DNA of 64,000 nt from Deltaproteobacteria bacterium (lineage in GTDB: Bacteria; Myxococcota_A; Polyangia; Nannocystales; Nannocystaceae): positions 2,647,501 through 2,711,500 of the forward strand of contig JADJEE010000012.1 in assembly GCA_016709225.1 (NCBI GenBank). The letters run 5' to 3'. The position numbers were made by a program, and so were the translations under genes. Positions 60,828 through 64,000 of this stretch are shown piece after piece (the stretch's first letter is position 1; the number at the start of each line of letters is the position of its first letter). The notes under the pieces were generated by a model, which worked only from the letters and a program-made list of their open reading frames with translations, was not told where the DNA came from and made no database searches.

Positions 60828-60904
60828 GTCCAACGAGGCGTTGCAACGGACGAGTTCGAGCGCTACGCTCTCGAACTCGCCACTGAACGCCTAATCCGTT
60901 AGCC
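60828..60904 (+). other. attC site E (77 bp)
   Basis: R'' GTCCAAC is at 60828-60834 and R' GTTAGCC at 60898-60904. L'' is GCGTTGCAACGGAC and L' CACTGAACGCC. The inner stem is GAGTTCGAG/CTCGAACTC. R'' complements the upstream cassette box GTTGGAC (site D), and R' complements the R'' of site F, as expected for cassettes inserted one after another. Confidence 0.87.
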
Positions 60905-60918
60905 GGACAGACCACTTC

Positions 60919-61383
60919 ATGGATGCCGCGGAGAAGAAGGCGCTCGAGGATATTGAACGCTTCGGTTGTCACGTGATCCACGTGCTACCGGAGGGCGACT
61001 TGCCGGGGTTCTCGTACTCGGTCGGCGTCCAGAAATCCGTGGGAGCGCCGGAAGTGATCGTCCTGGGGCTGGGCCGCGAGATAGCCCACTCCATCGTCAA
61101 CGAGTACAACACCCGGGTCAGGGGAGGTGAGCGCTTCTTGCCGGGTCGGTTCTACGACGGATTTCTCGAGGGCTTTGAGGTGACCTTCGAGCGCGTCCAT
61201 CGTGGGCACTACCGCGAGCACTTGGGCTGGGACCTGTGGTTGCACAAAGGGGACGCGTTCGATGCACTTCAGCTGGTCTACCCGACGACATCGGGAGTCT
61301 GGCCATGGGATCCGGTTGAGCCGAACTTGTTCCGCGCCAGGCAACCACTCCTAACCGCGAGCGGCGGTCGAGAGGCCGGCTAA
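60919..61383 (+). CDS. Cassette-encoded DUF4262 protein
   Basis: The protein has 154 residues. DUF4262 features are HVIHVLPEGDLPGFSYSVGV, PEVIVLGL and RFYDGFLEGFEVTFERVHRGHY. The family is widespread and uncharacterised. The TAA stop codon lies inside the R'' box (GGCTAAC) of attC F, so the end of the gene and the recombination site are merged. ATG 60919 is 15 bp after attC E. Confidence 0.85.
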   Translation: MDAAEKKALEDIERFGCHVIHVLPEGDLPGFSYSVGVQKSVGAPEVIVLGLGREIAHSIVNEYNTRVRGGERFLPGRFYDGFLEGFEVTFERVHRGHYREHLGWDLWLHKGDAFDALQLVYPTTSGVWPWDPVEPNLFRARQPLLTASGGREAG

Positions 61384-61455
61384 CAAGCCGATGCCGCTGA
61401 CGGCTCACTCGAGATACGCTCGAGCGGGCCGCAGCTGAACGCCTATTCGTTGGGC
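61378..61455 (+). other. attC site F (78 bp)
   Basis: R'' GGCTAAC is at 61378-61384 and R' GTTGGGC at 61449-61455. L' is CGCAGCTGAACGCC and the inner stem CACTCGAG/CTCGAGCG. R'' is the exact complement of the R' of site E (GTTAGCC), confirming that E-to-F is one cassette unit. Confidence 0.88.
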
Positions 61456-61471
61456 AGCAGCGCGGAGGATC

Positions 61472-61720
61472 GTGGACGGCATGGACAGAGCAGGCGGCGT
61501 CGAAGCCCCGACACGAGCCGCGGCGCGCCGACGGGGCGGCGCTGCGGCGGTCGTCCTCCGAGTGCCTCCGAGCACGGTGCGTGCCATTCACGTCCCGCCC
61601 GCGGGGGCGACGACCTGCCGGGTGCTCGCTTGGGTCGAGGCCGGTCCCGGGGCTGCTGGAACGGATCTCGCGCGCGTCCGACTCGTGGCCCAAGAGCTAG
61701 CCGCGACGCCCGCCCGCTGA
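61472..61720 (+). CDS. Fragment homologous to the C-terminus of the gene at 53944-54578
   Basis: This 82-residue frame shares its C-terminal 55 residues with the frameshifted secreted protein upstream (VLRVPPSTVRAIHVPPAGATTCRVLAW, ARVRLVAQELAATPAR against ILRVPPSTVMAFDTPPAGTTTYRVLGW, ARVRLVAQELAATTTP). The first ~27 residues are Arg/Ala-rich and do not match. It has no signal peptide. It is most likely a decayed remnant and probably not a functional gene. Confidence 0.45.
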   Translation: MDGMDRAGGVEAPTRAAARRRGGAAAVVLRVPPSTVRAIHVPPAGATTCRVLAWVEAGPGAAGTDLARVRLVAQELAATPAR

Positions 61721-61824
61721 CCGCCGCCGAACCGCGCCGATCGCCTGTCCTCCGGTCGGCGCCGGCCCGCGCTGTTGCCCTCTCCACGCTCCATCCGCCC
61801 GCCGTCCTGATTTCCTATCCGCCA

Positions 61825-61845
61825 CTGACTTAGTCACTTAGTCAG
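61825..61845. promoter_or_regulatory. Putative operator upstream of the second BrnT-like gene
   Basis: CTGACT (61825-61830) and AGTCAG (61840-61845) form an inverted repeat, and ACTTAGTC occurs twice as a direct repeat inside it. It lies ~15 bp before the BrnT reading frame, where toxin-antitoxin operators usually sit. Confidence 0.45.
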
Positions 61846-61859
61846 CCAACGGCGTAGAC

Positions 61860-62150
61860 TCGAGGCTCACCTGGGATGACGCCAAGAACCTCGCCAACCA
61901 GAAGAAGCACGGGATCTCGTTCGAGGAGGCCGCCAGGCTGTTCACGTCAGGCGTCGACGACCTCGAGATCTTCGACGACGGCCACTCCGACGAGGAGGAG
62001 CGGTTCATCGCGATCGGCCCGATCAAGCGCGGGGTTGTGCTCGTCATCTCCACGGATGTCGGCGATGACTTCCTCCGCATCATCAGCGCGCGCTTGGCGA
62101 CCAAACGCGAGCGCGCGGCGTACGAGTCCTTCGCCAAGGAGACGCGATGA
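61860..62150 (+). pseudogene. BrnT-like toxin without a canonical start codon
   Basis: The 96-codon frame reads RLTWDDAKNLANQKKHGISFEEAARLF, DGHSDEEERFIAIG and FLRIISARLATKRERAAYESFAKETR, a complete BrnT toxin. Upstream of RLTWDD the codon at the expected Met is TCG (61860-61862), and no ATG, GTG, TTG or CTG precedes it before a stop. The start may thus be mutated, or a rare start codon may be used. The TGA overlaps the antitoxin ATG (ATGA), a classic toxin-antitoxin junction. Confidence 0.7.
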
Positions 62151-62437
62151 CCGAGATCCCAGAACTAACCGACGAACAGCTCGCCCGCGCCATGCCGGCA
62201 CGGGTGCGGCGGCGCCTGATCGCTGGAAAGTTCGAGACCGGAGAGGACATCGCCGCTCTGCGGCGCTTCGTCGGGCTGACGCAGACGCGGTTCGCTGCTG
62301 CCGTCGGCATCAGCGTGCACACGCTCCGCAATTGGGAACAGGGGCGCCGGCAGCCGGAGGGTCCTGCGATTGCACTCCTACGCATCGCCGCGCGGAACCC
62401 ACGAATCATCCGCGAGAATCTCAACTCTGCGGCGTAG
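62147..62437 (+). CDS. XRE-type antitoxin paired with BrnT
   Basis: The protein has 96 residues. The N-terminus LTDEQLARAMPARVRRRLIAGKFETGEDIAALRRF and the HTH LTQTRFAAAVGISVHTLRNWEQGRRQPEGPAIALLRI match NadS/HigA-like antitoxins found with RelE/BrnT toxins. It overlaps the toxin frame by 4 bp. Unlike its toxin, it is intact. Confidence 0.87.
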   Translation: MTEIPELTDEQLARAMPARVRRRLIAGKFETGEDIAALRRFVGLTQTRFAAAVGISVHTLRNWEQGRRQPEGPAIALLRIAARNPRIIRENLNSAA

Positions 62438-62451
62438 ACCCGATGTCTGCT

Positions 62452-62529
62452 GCCCAACCTGCCGTTGCAACGCACGAGTTCCCGCGGCTTCGCCACCGGA
62501 ACTCGCAGGTGAACGGTTATTCGTTAGAC
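62452..62529 (+). other. attC site G (78 bp)
   Basis: R'' GCCCAAC is at 62452-62458 and R' GTTAGAC at 62523-62529. L'' is CCGTTGCAACGCAC and L' CAGGTGAACGG. The inner stem is GAGTTCC/GGAACTC. R'' complements the R' of site F (GTTGGGC), so F-to-G is a unit. Confidence 0.85.
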
Positions 62530-62549
62530 GGACCGGAGAAAATTCGTCC

Positions 62550-63395
62550 ATGCACATGGTGCAGCAACCGTATCGCGACTTGTACCACAAGCTCCTCAGC
62601 TACGACGGGGGAGCGCTCTTCTCCGACGTCGTCGCGCCGTGGCTCGCGTCGGTGAAGGCTGAGAAGACCTGGCCAAGAGACGTCGCACGGCGGGCGTCGC
62701 CGGGGAACGAGCTCGCTCAGGAGGACAGTTGGCGGCTGTACGCCCTGTCGCGAATTATCGACCTGCTCTCGATCGGAGCGACCCGCCCTGAAAGCGGAAG
62801 TTGGCGGATCGCACCGTTGACGCGCGGGCAGTTCACGGAGGCGATGGAAGAGTTGGGCCTCGCGGCAGTCAGCGCGCCTTCATTTCACCCCTTCTTCCAC
62901 GAGATAGATACGGTCGACGAGGCGCAGGATTCGAACGCACCAGCCGAGATCCGCGAAGAAGTCCTGCCCGGATATCGCATCGGGAAGCTCCTCGCCTGTC
63001 GCGCACGCTGTCGGATCGTCGTCGGCCGCGAGCAGATGAAGAAGGAGGTTGCAGACGCTAGTGTGCTGTACTGGGCGTTTGCGCGAAACAACCGACCCAC
63101 TGCAGATCTCAGCGTCGGCTGGGGGAGCAACTCGCAGTGGCGCACCTCGTTCAGGCTCGATTACGAGGTCGACGGAACGTACTACTTCAACCATGGCGGG
63201 GAGCGAGCGCCGACCAACGGCGACGAGACGCTTGAGACGGACGAAATCCTCGAGCTGCTGCGGCACAGGTGCTTCGTCCGCTGCGCCAAGGACGGATCCG
63301 ACTTGTGGCCGTACGCCTGGTGTGCGATCGAGCGGCCCAACAAGCCGTTGCAGCTGACGCCTCACTCGAGCTACGCTCGAGCAGGCCGCAGCTGA
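62550..63395 (+). CDS. Cassette-encoded protein of unknown function with attC-encoded tail
   Basis: The protein has 281 residues from the ATG at 62550, 20 bp after attC G. Helical N-terminal part (DLYHKLLSYDGGALFSDVVAPWLASV, WRLYALSRIIDLLSIGATRPESG), then a mixed region with ADLSVGWGSNSQWRTSFRLDYEVDG. No stop precedes attC H, so the last 18 residues (NKPLQLTPHSSYARAGRS) are encoded by the recombination site. Not recognised. Confidence 0.7.
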   Translation: MHMVQQPYRDLYHKLLSYDGGALFSDVVAPWLASVKAEKTWPRDVARRASPGNELAQEDSWRLYALSRIIDLLSIGATRPESGSWRIAPLTRGQFTEAMEELGLAAVSAPSFHPFFHEIDTVDEAQDSNAPAEIREEVLPGYRIGKLLACRARCRIVVGREQMKKEVADASVLYWAFARNNRPTADLSVGWGSNSQWRTSFRLDYEVDGTYYFNHGGERAPTNGDETLETDEILELLRHRCFVRCAKDGSDLWPYAWCAIERPNKPLQLTPHSSYARAGRS

Positions 63396-63413
63396 ACGCC
63401 TACTCCGCTGGGC
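63335..63413 (+). other. attC site H (79 bp, R' mutated)
   Basis: R'' GCCCAAC is at 63335-63341. The body is almost identical to site A (CGTTGCAGCTGACGCC, CTCGAGC/GCTCGAG stem, GCAGCTGAACGCC). The R' position reads GCTGGGC (63407-63413), one base off GTTGGGC. Confidence 0.82.
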
Positions 63414-63474
63414 AGCAATGCGACGACGGCGGTTGGTCGGGGAGGGACGCGGGTGGGGGACCTTCGGTGATGCC

Positions 63475-63537
63475 GGCTAACCGCGCGCTCCGGCGGACGG
63501 CGCTTGCGCGCCGTCGCTGAGCGCGTGATCGTTGTAC
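63475..63537 (+). other. attC site I (63 bp, short type)
   Basis: R'' GGCTAAC is at 63475-63481 and R' GTTGTAC at 63531-63537. The inner hairpin is long and GC-rich (GGCGGACGGCGC/GCGCCGTCGCT) and the L' is GAGCGCG. It is shorter and of a different subtype than sites A-H, resembling attC of gamma-proteobacterial chromosomal integrons as I remember them. The H-to-I cassette is only ~68 bp and has no gene. Confidence 0.75.
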
Positions 63538-63692
63538 GGACGCCCGTGACCATTGAGCGCCGACGAAGCTGACGGCCGAGTGCGAGGCCTGCGAGCGCCC
63601 GCGAACTCGTCACGACATGGCAGCTTGACGCGGCCGCAGCTCAGCGCGAGGGTCGTCGTGGAGACGGTCGGACGCTCGGGACCGCCAAGGGT

Positions 63693-64000
63693 ATGCCGAA
63701 CGGGACCGCACTCATGTACGCAGTCGTCGCGGTCTTCGGTACCGCACTCGGGGGTCTGCTCGTTGCGGGCCTGATGCGGTCCCGGCTCGTCCCGGTCCTG
63801 CGAGCGCGGAAGGCTCGGAGGTTCGACTCGAGGGTTCGGGGTGCGCTTCGATCGCAGACCCCTGACGCCCTCGCCAAGGTGTTTCGCGCTGCGTTGGAGG
63901 ACGCAGTCGATCCTATTCTTCATGCTCGGCATTGGACGGTGTTTGGCCGACTCTCGCGCAGATTCAGGGACGAAGCCGACCGGGTCGAACGCGGACTTCC
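63693..64000 (+). CDS. Membrane-anchored protein, cut by the right window edge
   Basis: An open frame from ATG 63693 runs off the window after 102 codons. The N-terminus has a single hydrophobic segment (LMYAVVAVFGTALGGLLVAGLM), followed by a basic stretch (RARKARRFDSRVRGALRSQ) and a helical region. It probably belongs to the next cassette, beginning at the R' of site I about 155 bp upstream. The family is unknown. Confidence 0.5.
   Translation, partial: MPNGTALMYAVVAVFGTALGGLLVAGLMRSRLVPVLRARKARRFDSRVRGALRSQTPDALAKVFRAALEDAVDPILHARHWTVFGRLSRRFRDEADRVERGL

Overview
The window looks like chromosomal DNA from a myxobacterium, most likely the Nannocystineae (Nannocystis/Plesiocystis relatives). 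The evidence is: very high G+C over most of its length; three large Ser/Thr protein kinases next to ECF sigma-factor genes; many predicted lipoproteins with Ser/Thr/Gly-rich linkers and Cys-rich DUF4215-type repeats; two DUF1592 + DUF1552 gene pairs; and an EF-G of the spirochaete/planctomycete/delta-proteobacterial (spdEFG1, mitochondrial EFG1-like) type. The taxonomic call is an inference from gene content. No rRNA, tRNA or CRISPR array was seen.

Layout. 1-13.3 kb: start of a truncated sigma-like gene, Cys-rich lipoproteins, a TPR-bearing kinase divergent from a sigma factor, a B3/B4-domain protein, aconitase A, an IgGFc-binding-like lipoprotein, a PspA/IM30 protein, a Tae4-type amidase with a C-terminal peptidoglycan-binding module, and an ECF sigma factor. 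13.4-32.7 kb: a membrane kinase, a 948-bp IS5-like element directly abutting a 160-bp MITE, an FG-GAP lipoprotein, a trypsin-like protease with a minisatellite tail, a sigma factor, a c-type cytochrome, a cyclase-family hydrolase, a metallophosphoesterase, the first DUF1592/DUF1552 pair, and a WD40 kinase translationally coupled to its sigma factor. 32.8-52.4 kb: lipoproteins, an isochorismatase-like/GNAT cluster, EF-G, a patch of visibly lower G+C carrying three secreted proteins, a ferritin-like fusion protein, an M19-like hydrolase, and the second DUF1592/DUF1552 pair.

52.8 kb to the right edge: a block that reads as an integron gene-cassette array without an integrase in the window (CALIN-like). 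Nine attC-like sites (A-I) of 63-79 bp carry complementary R''/R' boxes and internal L boxes. All intact cassette genes are on the + strand: a lipoprotein, S9 peptidase, DUF3626, DUF4262, P-loop kinase-like protein, XRE antitoxins and unknowns. The array also holds three toxin-antitoxin modules in which every toxin looks damaged (MazF/PemK remnant, frameshifted BrnT, BrnT without a start codon) while the partner antitoxin frame is intact, plus a frameshifted IS481-type transposase.

A second system is a 160-bp inverted-repeat element in three copies (11809-11968, 16022-16181, 28757-28916). It has 29-bp imperfect ends and CTAG target duplications. The neighbouring IS5-like element also sits between CTAG tetranucleotides, and two gene stop codons (TAG) fall inside these CTAG targets.
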